The notes under the pieces were generated by a model. That model saw only the letters and a list, made by a program, of their open reading frames with translations. It did not search any database and had not been told where the DNA came from. The position numbers and the translations under genes are program-made. 7,549 bases of DNA, from assembly GCA_025355395.1 (NCBI GenBank), contig JANXZT010000484.1:1-7549 (forward strand). The letters are read 5' to 3'. Of the stretch, positions 1 to 6,348 are shown piece after piece (the first letter of the stretch is position 1; every line of letters starts with the position of its first letter). This DNA comes from Betaproteobacteria bacterium (lineage in GTDB: Bacteria > Pseudomonadota > Gammaproteobacteria > Burkholderiales > Casimicrobiaceae).

Positions 1-702
1 CCAGTTGGCGATGTCGTCGTTCGGATTGCACTGGATGTACAGACGCTGGATTTCCGGTGATCGCATCGAAACAAGCGCGAAGCCGCGCTCGTGGTACGCG
101 TAGATCAACTCCTTGGCCGACGGCGGCGCCTTGGCGAGAATGCCGAGCCAGCCGTACGGATAGACGCGCGTGAACTCGTGGCGTTCCTTGGCGGGAATAG
201 CCGGCCGGCAGATGCCATGAAAGCCGTCGCATCCGGCGATGAAGTCGCAGCGCAGGTTGTGGGCTTCGCCGTTGTTGCGAAACCGGATCGATGGCTGATC
301 GGTATCGAAGTCGCGGACGCTGACACCCTCCACCTCGAACAACAATGGGCGGCCCGCGGCCTGCCGCGCAGCGACGAGATCCTTGATGACCTCATGCTGC
401 GCGTACACGGTTATTGCGCGACCCCCGGTCAGGGCGTGCATATCGATGCGATGGCCGCGGCCGCCGAAGCGCAACTCGATGCCGTGGTGCACCAGGCCCT
501 CGCGGAGCATCCGCGCACCTACGCCGGACTGGGTCAGGGTATCGACCGTACCCTGCTCCAGGACCCCGGCGCGAATGATGCCTTCGATCGCCGCCTGGCT
601 TCTGTTTTCCAGGACTACGGAATCGATGCCTCGCAGATGAAGTAGATGCGAGAGCAGGAGCCCGGCCGGCCCCGCGCCCACAATGCCCACTTGGGTCGAC
701 AT
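1..702 (-). CDS. pobA: 4-hydroxybenzoate 3-monooxygenase, N-terminal 234 residues (runs off left edge)
   Basis: This is a flavoprotein that uses FAD, NAD(P)H and oxygen to hydroxylate 4-hydroxybenzoate to protocatechuate, the entry to the beta-ketoadipate pathway; it acts in the cytoplasm. The Rossmann motif GAGPAG lies at residues 9-14, RAGVLEQG starts at R44, and the DG motif GCDGFHG is at 157-163. Residues known from the Pseudomonas enzyme to contact substrate are all in register: Y201, S212, R214 and R220. I chose the ATG at 702 because it puts all of these on the same numbers as the Pseudomonas protein (MSTQV against MKTQV). An in-frame ATG two codons upstream (708) is possible, and neither has a strong Shine-Dalgarno. 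The family is about 394 residues, so roughly 160 C-terminal residues are outside the window. The coenzyme-binding segment (33-42) is unusual; see findings. No pobR-like regulator is visible here. Confidence 0.95.
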   Translation of the reverse strand, partial: MSTQVGIVGAGPAGLLLSHLLHLRGIDSVVLENRSQAAIEGIIRAGVLEQGTVDTLTQSGVGARMLREGLVHHGIELRFGGRGHRIDMHALTGGRAITVYAQHEVIKDLVAARQAAGRPLLFEVEGVSVRDFDTDQPSIRFRNNGEAHNLRCDFIAGCDGFHGICRPAIPAKERHEFTRVYPYGWLGILAKAPPSAKELIYAYHERGFALVSMRSPEIQRLYIQCNPNDDIANW

Positions 703-824
703 CTGCATGCGCAACGGTCACTCAAACCCACGACGATCGCTAACGGACGACCAACTCACGCCTGCAAATGGAGTGGGTATGGAGCGGCTTCGGGTGTGCG
801 CTCCCCAGTCGCGCCTGGACGTCT

Positions 825-2531
825 CTACGGAGCGAACGATTCAACCATGACATCCTGATTGGCTGAGGTCACCCCAGGATTTCCGCGGAAATCCGTCCAC
901 GCGGCGTGCGCCTTCAGGCCAAGTGGGTTGATGGCGATCTGGGTGTAGTCGCCGATGAAGGCGCCATTTGCAAACTGGATGAATGGGTTGGAGCTCTCGG
1001 TCGAAAGCCGGGTTTGCGCTCCGAACGTATCGGTGCTCGACTTTGCCGCGTAATCCATGCACACCGAGCGCGGCGCCAGCGAGGGTGGGATGACCCCGCC
1101 CGGATTGACATTGGTGCCCTCGTTGCAAATGGTCGCCACGGAAGTGATGCCATAGTCCCGGGTGTAGTAGCCGACTGCGATCTTCCCATTGGCCGCCGCG
1201 ACCGACGCAAACACCTTGTCTTGTGCAGTCGTGGTGATCGTGGCGAACTGAGCGGTCGCGATTGCCGGCCAGGCGCCGCTGACCAGCTTCACCTGGTTCG
1301 CCGTTGTTCCGGTGAAAGCAGATTTGCCGATTCCGCAGTTGCCGGAGCCCTGGTTGTCCGTCCACACAATCGCAATGTCACCCGTCACGCGATCGATGCT
1401 CATCGACGGGTAGCTGTTGAGCCGGAAGTGCATGTCGGTCAGGGTCTGGCGCCCTCCGTAAATCGGATAGCAATCGAGGTCGTCGTACACACGGGCGAGC
1501 TCCACCGTCTGGAAGGTGCGCCCGTCATCGGTCGAGCGCGCCAACAATAGCGCATCCGTCGCGTAGTCTGTCGTCGGCGATGCGCCTTCGTATGCCACGT
1601 ACAGTGCACCACCCGCGTCGAACGCTACTTGCGAGCCTTGGTTGAAGGGATGCGCCGCATCCGAGATGGGGAAGCCTTGGCGGTTCCAGGTCTTTCCGTA
1701 GTCGTTGGAGATCGCCCCGACGATGGGAGAGCTCAGATAACTCGCACCGTGAGGGCCTTGGTTAAAGCGCGTCCAGGTGACCACCACTTTCCCGTTCGTG
1801 CCGGCACCGATCCATTCCTTGTCGAGGAAGAAGTTCCCTGCATCCTGGTACGCCACCATATTGGGTGGGCTCCAGTTTTTGCCGCCATCCGCGGAGACGC
1901 TCACGACGACTCCGGATGCCGGACTCACGCGGCTGAATACGATGTTGGCGTAATAGGCGATGCCGTCGGGACTGAAGGCGATGACCGGGTCGCCCGCGGA
2001 GTCGAATTTCTTGAATACGCCAGTGGCGCCGGTCTGCGCGGTCAGCTTCGGAAGCTGGACATTCTTCCAGGTAAGGCCGGCGTCGACGGAGTAGTAGGCC
2101 CAGCCCGTACCGTCGTTCAGCCCGTCGAAGTCGCAGCAAACCCGGTAATCGTTCGCGCCGGCGATCAGGTTGTCGGGATTCCTGGGATTGACGGCGATCG
2201 TGGTCTCGTTTTGCGGCGTGGTGCAACCGAAATTGGAGAAGCCGCTGTTGTTGACCGAATCGCCGGTAATGACATCGACGTTCGATCCGAGCGGCCCGTA
2301 AGCACTTTTCGTGGTGAACGGGTCGGAGCGACACAGCCCTGCCGCGTCGATCGGGCTGTCGAGCGGCTCCTGGTCTTCTTCCATCGCCCAGGGCGCATTG
2401 ATCGTGGGCGAAAATTTCCACTTGTGGGACGCTGCGCCGTTGGGTGCCTGGTTACCGGCGAAGAGCGTACCCGCCGGCAACAGCAACCCGACCGCCGCGG
2501 CCGCCATGAGTATTGATGTCATTTTCTTCAT
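825..2531 (-). CDS. secreted BNR/Asp-box beta-propeller protein (sialidase-like fold, function unknown)
   Basis: The protein has 568 residues. It opens with a Sec signal peptide (MKK, then a hydrophobic run to about residue 25, LFA just before the likely cleavage site), so it is exported. Four Asp-boxes (SxDxGxTW type) are visible: SVDAGLTW 148-155, SADGGKNW 213-220, SNDYGKTW 275-282 and STDDGRTF 333-340, spaced 58-65 residues apart as expected for propeller blades. Inner-strand segments recur near 108-127, 181-197, 238-256, 299-316, 374-392, 433-459 and 528-548, which suggests six or seven blades. The C-terminal GDYTQ...AWTDFR pattern is common in this superfamily. I see no RIP-type arginine motif, so sialidase activity should not be assumed. 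Start: GAGGA at 2541-2545 lies 9 nt from this ATG but only 3 nt from the upstream in-frame ATG at 2537, which would add Met-Ile. It could be a glycan-binding or hydrolytic envelope protein. Confidence 0.85.
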   Translation of the reverse strand: MKKMTSILMAAAAVGLLLPAGTLFAGNQAPNGAASHKWKFSPTINAPWAMEEDQEPLDSPIDAAGLCRSDPFTTKSAYGPLGSNVDVITGDSVNNSGFSNFGCTTPQNETTIAVNPRNPDNLIAGANDYRVCCDFDGLNDGTGWAYYSVDAGLTWKNVQLPKLTAQTGATGVFKKFDSAGDPVIAFSPDGIAYYANIVFSRVSPASGVVVSVSADGGKNWSPPNMVAYQDAGNFFLDKEWIGAGTNGKVVVTWTRFNQGPHGASYLSSPIVGAISNDYGKTWNRQGFPISDAAHPFNQGSQVAFDAGGALYVAYEGASPTTDYATDALLLARSTDDGRTFQTVELARVYDDLDCYPIYGGRQTLTDMHFRLNSYPSMSIDRVTGDIAIVWTDNQGSGNCGIGKSAFTGTTANQVKLVSGAWPAIATAQFATITTTAQDKVFASVAAANGKIAVGYYTRDYGITSVATICNEGTNVNPGGVIPPSLAPRSVCMDYAAKSSTDTFGAQTRLSTESSNPFIQFANGAFIGDYTQIAINPLGLKAHAAWTDFRGNPGVTSANQDVMVESFAP

Positions 2532-2540
2532 AATCATATG

Positions 2541-2545
2541 TCCTC
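2541..2545 (-). promoter_or_regulatory. ribosome binding site of the BNR gene, decides between two starts
   Basis: On the minus strand this reads GAGGA. It sits 9 nt before the ATG at 2531 and 3 nt before the ATG at 2537. The longer spacing is more usual, and starting at 2531 gives the typical MKK signal-peptide opening, so 2531 is favoured. Confidence 0.5.
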
Positions 2546-2587
2546 GATCGACAAACAGGAGGGATCACCAGGATGCTTGGGCTACGG

Positions 2588-2616
2588 ATTCTGTCAGGCA
2601 GATGGATTTGGCGCAA
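2588..2616 (-). promoter_or_regulatory. weak candidate sigma-70 promoter for the BNR gene
   Basis: On the minus strand a TTGCGC -35-like hexamer (2611-2616) is separated by 17 nt from a CAGAAT -10-like hexamer (2588-2593). It lies about 57 nt before the favoured start. The match is 3/6 and 4/6 to consensus, so this is only a candidate; it is simply the best spaced pair I saw in the leader. Confidence 0.2.
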
Positions 2617-2693
2617 GACCGGGCGGGCGAAGTGGAGTGCTTTGCTCATCTGGTTCTACAACGTACACAATTCGACCTGTAGCTCGTGGGGCC

Positions 2694-3155
2694 ATGTATT
2701 CGCAACATCATCGTTGTACGATTCTGCAGCAATCAAGCCATCGATTCGACCGTGTGCTGGCCTGCCCCTTTGGGCCGCAGCTTCCTCACGCAGACGTCTA
2801 CACGTGGGTCGACGCATCTGGTGCAGTCAATGTCAGCAACCGGGAGCCGCCCGAGGGTGTACGCGTCACCCGCCTCGTACACGAAAGTGCGCCGCAGATT
2901 GCAGCGTACGCCAACGCGGCGCGTAATGCAGCGCGCCAGGCCGAGCTGCAGGTCCTATCCGAGCGCATTCGACAGCTCGGGATCGAAGCCCAATTCACCG
3001 CGCGCCAGGCGCCGCCGCAAATACAATATGCAGCGATTCCCGCCCCTCCAGTCGTGCAGTATGTAGTCGAGCCGGCGCCCTCGGTGAGTGCCGGATGCGA
3101 CTCCGCCTGGACGAGCTGCGGGTCCTGGTGCAGTAGGGCCCGACTCAGCTCATGA
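2694..3155 (+). CDS. DUF4124-domain protein with disrupted-looking N-terminus (possible decaying gene)
   Basis: Residues 34-58 (DVYTWVDASGAVNVSNREPP and following) match the DUF4124 pattern of small proteobacterial envelope proteins: Y-x-W-x-D-x-x-G, then a P-P-E-G turn. This is followed by an Ala/Gln/Arg-rich helix (about 63-100, possibly coiled coil), a Pro/Val-rich tract (about 106-130) and a Cys/Trp-rich tail. Relatives normally begin with a signal peptide ending directly before the DUF4124 domain. Here the residues before it (VLACPFGPQLPHA) are not a convincing signal peptide, while the adjacent +2 frame encodes AGLPLWAAASS at 2756-2788. The start is uncertain: the ATG at 2694 has no good Shine-Dalgarno, and the frame is open back to an ATG at 2538, which abuts the divergent BNR start and is unlikely. 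It converges on the permease gene with a 9-nt gap. Function unknown. Confidence 0.5.
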   Translation: MYSQHHRCTILQQSSHRFDRVLACPFGPQLPHADVYTWVDASGAVNVSNREPPEGVRVTRLVHESAPQIAAYANAARNAARQAELQVLSERIRQLGIEAQFTARQAPPQIQYAAIPAPPVVQYVVEPAPSVSAGCDSAWTSCGSWCSRARLSS

Positions 3156-3164
3156 ACGTAGGCG

Positions 3165-3992
3165 TCATGCGTCGAGCTGGCGCAGCCGCTCGCTCCTGCG
3201 TCGCAACAGACCGACCGCGATCATCAGCACCAGCGAAATGGCGATCAGCATCGTGGCCGCGGCGGTGATCGTCAGGCTGATGTTGTCGTTGATGCCGGCG
3301 AACATCTGGCGCGGCAGCGTGCGCTGGCCGGGACCCGCCATCAGCAGAGCGACAACGACTTCGTCGAATGATGCGGCGAACGCGAACACTGCACCCGAAA
3401 GGACACCCGGCAGGATCAGCGGCAGCATGACGCGACGAAACGTCGTGACGGGGGAGGCACCCAGGCTTTCCGCGGCGCGGATCAGCGTGCGGTCAAAACC
3501 GGACAGCGTCGCCAGGACGGTCACGACGACGAACGGCACCGCGAGCGTCGTATGCGCGAGGATCAGTCCCGAGTAGCCGTCGGTCAGACCGAGCGGCGCG
3601 AACGCGAAATAGACGCCCACGGCGATGATGATTACCGGGACCACCATCGGCGAGATAAGCAGCGCCAGCACCAGCGCCTGCCCGGGAAACCGCGCCCGCC
3701 AGATGCCGAGCGCCGCCAGCGTGCCCAGCACGGTGGCGGACAGCGTTGCGACGCTGCCGACGATCAAGCTGTTCCAGACCGACGGCAGCCAGAAGGAAGA
3801 CGTGAAAAAGTCCCGGTACCAGCGCAAGCTGAATCCAGGCAGCGGGTAGTAGAAAAACGAGCCCGAGGAAAACGACAGCGGCACGATGATCAGGATCGGC
3901 GCGACCAGGAACAGCAGCACCAGCGCGGTCAGTGCGCCCAGCCCCGCACTTGCGAGACGTTGCCCAACGGTCTCGGTGCCGGTGCGTGTCAT
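3165..3992 (-). CDS. ABC transporter permease, PotC-like (polyamine-type importer)
   Basis: This 275-residue inner-membrane protein is the second permease of the importer. Hydrophobic segments at about 19-40, 71-95, 106-133, 141-163, 195-217 and 240-262 give the six-helix fold of the binding-protein-dependent permease family. The cytoplasmic EAA loop that docks on the ATPase is at 172-191 (RAAESLGA, then FRRVMLP). Length and topology fit PotC/YdcV proteins. Its ATG follows the stop codon of the PotB-like gene by 1 nt, with only a weak GGTTGAG before it, so translation is probably coupled to the upstream gene. It is the last gene of the operon. I see no clear hairpin-plus-U terminator in the few bases before the convergent DUF4124 gene. 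Substrate is not determined by the sequence. Confidence 0.92.
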   Translation of the reverse strand: MTRTGTETVGQRLASAGLGALTALVLLFLVAPILIIVPLSFSSGSFFYYPLPGFSLRWYRDFFTSSFWLPSVWNSLIVGSVATLSATVLGTLAALGIWRARFPGQALVLALLISPMVVPVIIIAVGVYFAFAPLGLTDGYSGLILAHTTLAVPFVVVTVLATLSGFDRTLIRAAESLGASPVTTFRRVMLPLILPGVLSGAVFAFAASFDEVVVALLMAGPGQRTLPRQMFAGINDNISLTITAAATMLIAISLVLMIAVGLLRRRSERLRQLDA

Positions 3993-3993
3993 C

Positions 3994-5268
3994 TCAACCC
4001 AGCCGCATGCGCTCGACGCCGATCAGGCGGTTGTACACCGCATACAGCGCCAACGTCGCTCCCAGCAGCATGATCGACAGTGCCGCAGCCATGCCCCAGT
4101 TGACCGTCCTGCTCGCGTAGAACGCGATAAAGTAGCTGATCATCTGGTCGTCGGCGCCGCCGACCAGTGCCGGCGTGATGTAGTAGCCCAAGGCTTGGAT
4201 GAACACCATCAGGCAACCGGCGCCGACCCCGGGAATCGTTTGCGGCAGGTACACACGGCGAAACGCGGTCCAGGGCGGCGCGCCCAGCGACGACGCGGCG
4301 CGCAGGTACGCTGGCGGAATCCCACGCATCACGCTGTACAGCGGCAACACCATGAACGGCAGCAATACGTGGACCATCGCGACGTAGACGGCGAAGCGGT
4401 TGAAGATCATTTTCAGCGGCTCGTGCACGATCGATAATGACAGGAACAGGCTGTTCAACACGCCTTCCTTCTGCAGCAGCACCACCCATGCGACGGTGCG
4501 CACCAGCAGCGAGGTCCAGAACGGCAGCAGCACCAGGAAAAGGAGCAGTGCCGCGCGCGGGGGCGGCTGCCGCGCGATCACCAATGCAACCGGGTAGCCC
4601 AGCAGCAGGCAGATCAAGGTCACGACGCCGGAAATCCACAGCGTGCGGCCGAGCACGTCGCGGAATACCCGCTGCTCGCTCGGCGCGCCGACGATCGCGT
4701 TGTCGGCGTCGCGGCGCAAGTCGAGCGCGCCAAGCAGATAGAAATCGGTGACGGGTCCGCCGGCGCGGCGTATCGCGACCCAAGTCTCGCGTTCTCCCCA
4801 TTTGGGATCGATGCCGATCAGGATGTCACGTGCCGATCCTGAGATCCCCGGGGGCAGCCGCCGGCCGGTGCCGAACAGCAGGGTGCGAAAACCGGGAACG
4901 TCGTAGTTCAGCCGAGTTGCGGCGCTCGCCAGCGTTCCGGCTTCGCGCGCGGCGTGGATGTCGCTGACCAGCGCGGCGTACGCGGCGTCCGGCGGCAGCT
5001 CGCGGCCGTCCCACGCTTTGAGCGCTGTGGTCACACCCGGTAGGATGTGCGCGATGTCGGTGTCGATGACACCGCGCGCCAGCATTGCGCCGATCGGCGC
5101 GACGAAGCATACCGCGACGAAAATGAACAGCGGCAGCACCAGCGCCGCCGCCCGCCACTGCTCGCGGCGCTGGCTACGCCGCAGGGCTTGGCGCAAGTTG
5201 ACACCACCGGCGCCGGCGTTGGCGGTGGCAGCCGCCGCCTGCCCCGCGGCCACGGCTGTGCGCAGCAT
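3994..5268 (-). CDS. ABC transporter permease, PotB-like, with large periplasmic insertion
   Basis: This is the first permease of the importer, 424 residues against roughly 280-320 for classical PotB. Helix 1 is at about 40-64, then a 143-residue hydrophilic stretch (65-207), presumably periplasmic, and then five further helices at about 208-232, 240-266, 292-312, 345-366 and 393-415. The EAA loop is at 323-342 (RAASSLGA, then FRRVYLP). Residues 1-24 are Ala/Gly-rich and may be dispensable or over-called; the ATG at 5268 has a GGGGG tract 7 nt upstream, and a TTG at 5196 is an alternative. The gene begins 21 nt after the binding-protein stop. From family knowledge, the enlarged loop occurs in a subset of PotB-like permeases; its role is unknown, and contact with the binding protein is my inference. 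Confidence 0.92.
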   Translation of the reverse strand: MLRTAVAAGQAAAATANAGAGGVNLRQALRRSQRREQWRAAALVLPLFIFVAVCFVAPIGAMLARGVIDTDIAHILPGVTTALKAWDGRELPPDAAYAALVSDIHAAREAGTLASAATRLNYDVPGFRTLLFGTGRRLPPGISGSARDILIGIDPKWGERETWVAIRRAGGPVTDFYLLGALDLRRDADNAIVGAPSEQRVFRDVLGRTLWISGVVTLICLLLGYPVALVIARQPPPRAALLLFLVLLPFWTSLLVRTVAWVVLLQKEGVLNSLFLSLSIVHEPLKMIFNRFAVYVAMVHVLLPFMVLPLYSVMRGIPPAYLRAASSLGAPPWTAFRRVYLPQTIPGVGAGCLMVFIQALGYYITPALVGGADDQMISYFIAFYASRTVNWGMAAALSIMLLGATLALYAVYNRLIGVERMRLG

Positions 5269-5289
5269 CGCCGCGCCCCCGTTGGGCCG

Positions 5290-6336
5290 TTACTTGGCGA
5301 CCCAGGCGTTGAAGCGCTGGTTCAGCTTGTCCAGATTCTCCAGCCAGAACTTGTCGTTGAGGTACAGCGCCGAGGCGATGTTCTGTGGCGCGGTCGCCAG
5401 ATTCGGCAGGACACTCTTGTCGATCAGCGCCGTCGAGGCTTTGGCCGTCACGCCGTAGGGAATCTTCGGCGGCAGATTCTTCTGGTTCTGCGGGTCGTTG
5501 ACGAACACCAGGTAGCTCTCGGCCTGCGCCTTGTTCGACGAGCCCTTCATGATCACCCACGAGTCGATCGTGTAGAGGTTGTTAGTCCACACGATCTGGA
5601 AATTCCTCTTGTCCTTGTCGTTCGCGGCTGCAATGCGGCCGTTGTAGGCGTCGGTCATCGCCACCTCACCCGAGGCGAGCAATTGCGGCGGTTGCGAGCC
5701 CTTCTCCCACCACACCATGTTCGGCTTGAGCTGGTCGAGCTTCTTGAACGCGCGCTCGACACCCGCGTCGGTAGCAAGCGTCTTGTAAACATCCTGCGGG
5801 GCGACGCCGTCCGCCATCAGCGCGATCTCCAGCGTGGTCTTCGGGCCTTTGCGAAGTGCCCGCTTCCCCGGCCACTTCTGCGTGTTCCAGAAGTCGGCCC
5901 ACGATTTCGGTGTGTCACCTTTGATCTTGTCGCCGTCGTAGGCCAGGATGAAGCTGTACACGATCGCGCCGACGCCGCAGTCGTTGACCGCGTCGGGCAG
6001 ATACTTGTCCTTGCCGCCCAGTTTGGTCCAATCGAGCTTCTCGTAGAGGCCTTCCTCGCAGCCAAGCAGCAGCTCCTCCGACTCGACCTGCACCACGTCC
6101 CAGTTGTTGTTGCCGCCCTGGATCTTGGCGCGTAGCGTGCCCACACCCCCGTCCCAGCTTTCCTCGGTCATCGGAATCTTGGTTGTGGCCGTGAACGGCT
6201 TGAAATAGACGTCGCGTTGCGCGTCCTGATACGCGCCGCCCCAGGAAATCACCGACAGGTCACGCGCACCCGTCGCCACGGGCAGCATCAATGCCGCTGC
6301 GCCAAGGAAAGCCATGACGCTCAGTCTGTTATGCAT
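5290..6336 (-). CDS. periplasmic solute-binding protein of a polyamine-type ABC importer (PotD/PotF-like)
   Basis: This 348-residue protein captures the substrate in the periplasm and delivers it to the permeases. A Sec signal peptide covers about residues 1-24 (hydrophobic core AFLGAAALMLPVA, then TGA before RDLSV); there is no lipobox, so it should be soluble. The mature part starts with LSVISWGGAYQDAQ (27-40), typical of COG0687 binding proteins. Other family-like segments are NNWDVVQVESEELL (77-90), WPGKRALRKGP (155-165) and a Trp pair at 209-210 followed by an ASGEVAMTDAYNGR stretch (221-234). C92 and C120 are the only two cysteines in the mature protein and could form a disulfide. GGAGGAG ends 3 nt before the ATG. 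Ligand: polyamines are the usual guess for this family, but relatives bind other amines and small organic molecules, and the binding residues cannot be confirmed here. Confidence 0.93.
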   Translation of the reverse strand: MHNRLSVMAFLGAAALMLPVATGARDLSVISWGGAYQDAQRDVYFKPFTATTKIPMTEESWDGGVGTLRAKIQGGNNNWDVVQVESEELLLGCEEGLYEKLDWTKLGGKDKYLPDAVNDCGVGAIVYSFILAYDGDKIKGDTPKSWADFWNTQKWPGKRALRKGPKTTLEIALMADGVAPQDVYKTLATDAGVERAFKKLDQLKPNMVWWEKGSQPPQLLASGEVAMTDAYNGRIAAANDKDKRNFQIVWTNNLYTIDSWVIMKGSSNKAQAESYLVFVNDPQNQKNLPPKIPYGVTAKASTALIDKSVLPNLATAPQNIASALYLNDKFWLENLDKLNQRFNAWVAK

Positions 6337-6339
6337 CTG

Positions 6340-6346
6340 CTCCTCC
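6340..6346 (-). promoter_or_regulatory. strong ribosome binding site of the binding-protein gene
   Basis: The minus strand reads GGAGGAG within the 12-nt gap after the ATPase stop. It is much the best Shine-Dalgarno in the operon, which fits the need for more binding protein than membrane components. Confidence 0.75.
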
Positions 6347-6348
6347 GT

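Noticed and set aside
91..645. 184-codon plus-strand open frame opposite pobA
   Set aside because: The minus strand encodes PobA with conserved residues in exact register, so this is a shadow.
781..804. GGAGCG/CGCTCC inverted repeat with a 12-nt loop downstream of the BNR gene, as a possible terminator
   Set aside because: The stem is only 6 bp, the loop is long and no T-tract follows on the minus strand, so it is not a convincing terminator.
703..824. pobA promoter or regulator operator in the gap between the BNR gene and pobA
   Set aside because: I found no hexamer pair better than chance and no clear inverted repeat of operator size; transcription could also come from the BNR gene.
1629..2516. 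295-codon plus-strand open frame opposite the BNR gene
   Set aside because: The minus-strand frame has a signal peptide and Asp-boxes; the plus-strand translation has no domain-like pattern.
2538..2693. N-terminal extension of the DUF4124 frame back to an ATG at 2538
   Set aside because: That ATG abuts the divergent BNR start and covers its leader and ribosome binding site; the translation is low-complexity and has no signal peptide.
3552..4437. plus-strand open frames (173 and 183 codons) opposite the two permease genes
   Set aside because: Their Arg/Gln/His/Asp-rich composition is the antisense image of hydrophobic membrane-helix codons, not a real protein.
5047..6135. 362-codon plus-strand open frame opposite the binding-protein and PotB-like genes
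   Set aside because: It is rich in Arg, Val and Leu with no recognisable domain and lies wholly antisense to two well-supported genes; this is a typical GC-rich shadow frame.
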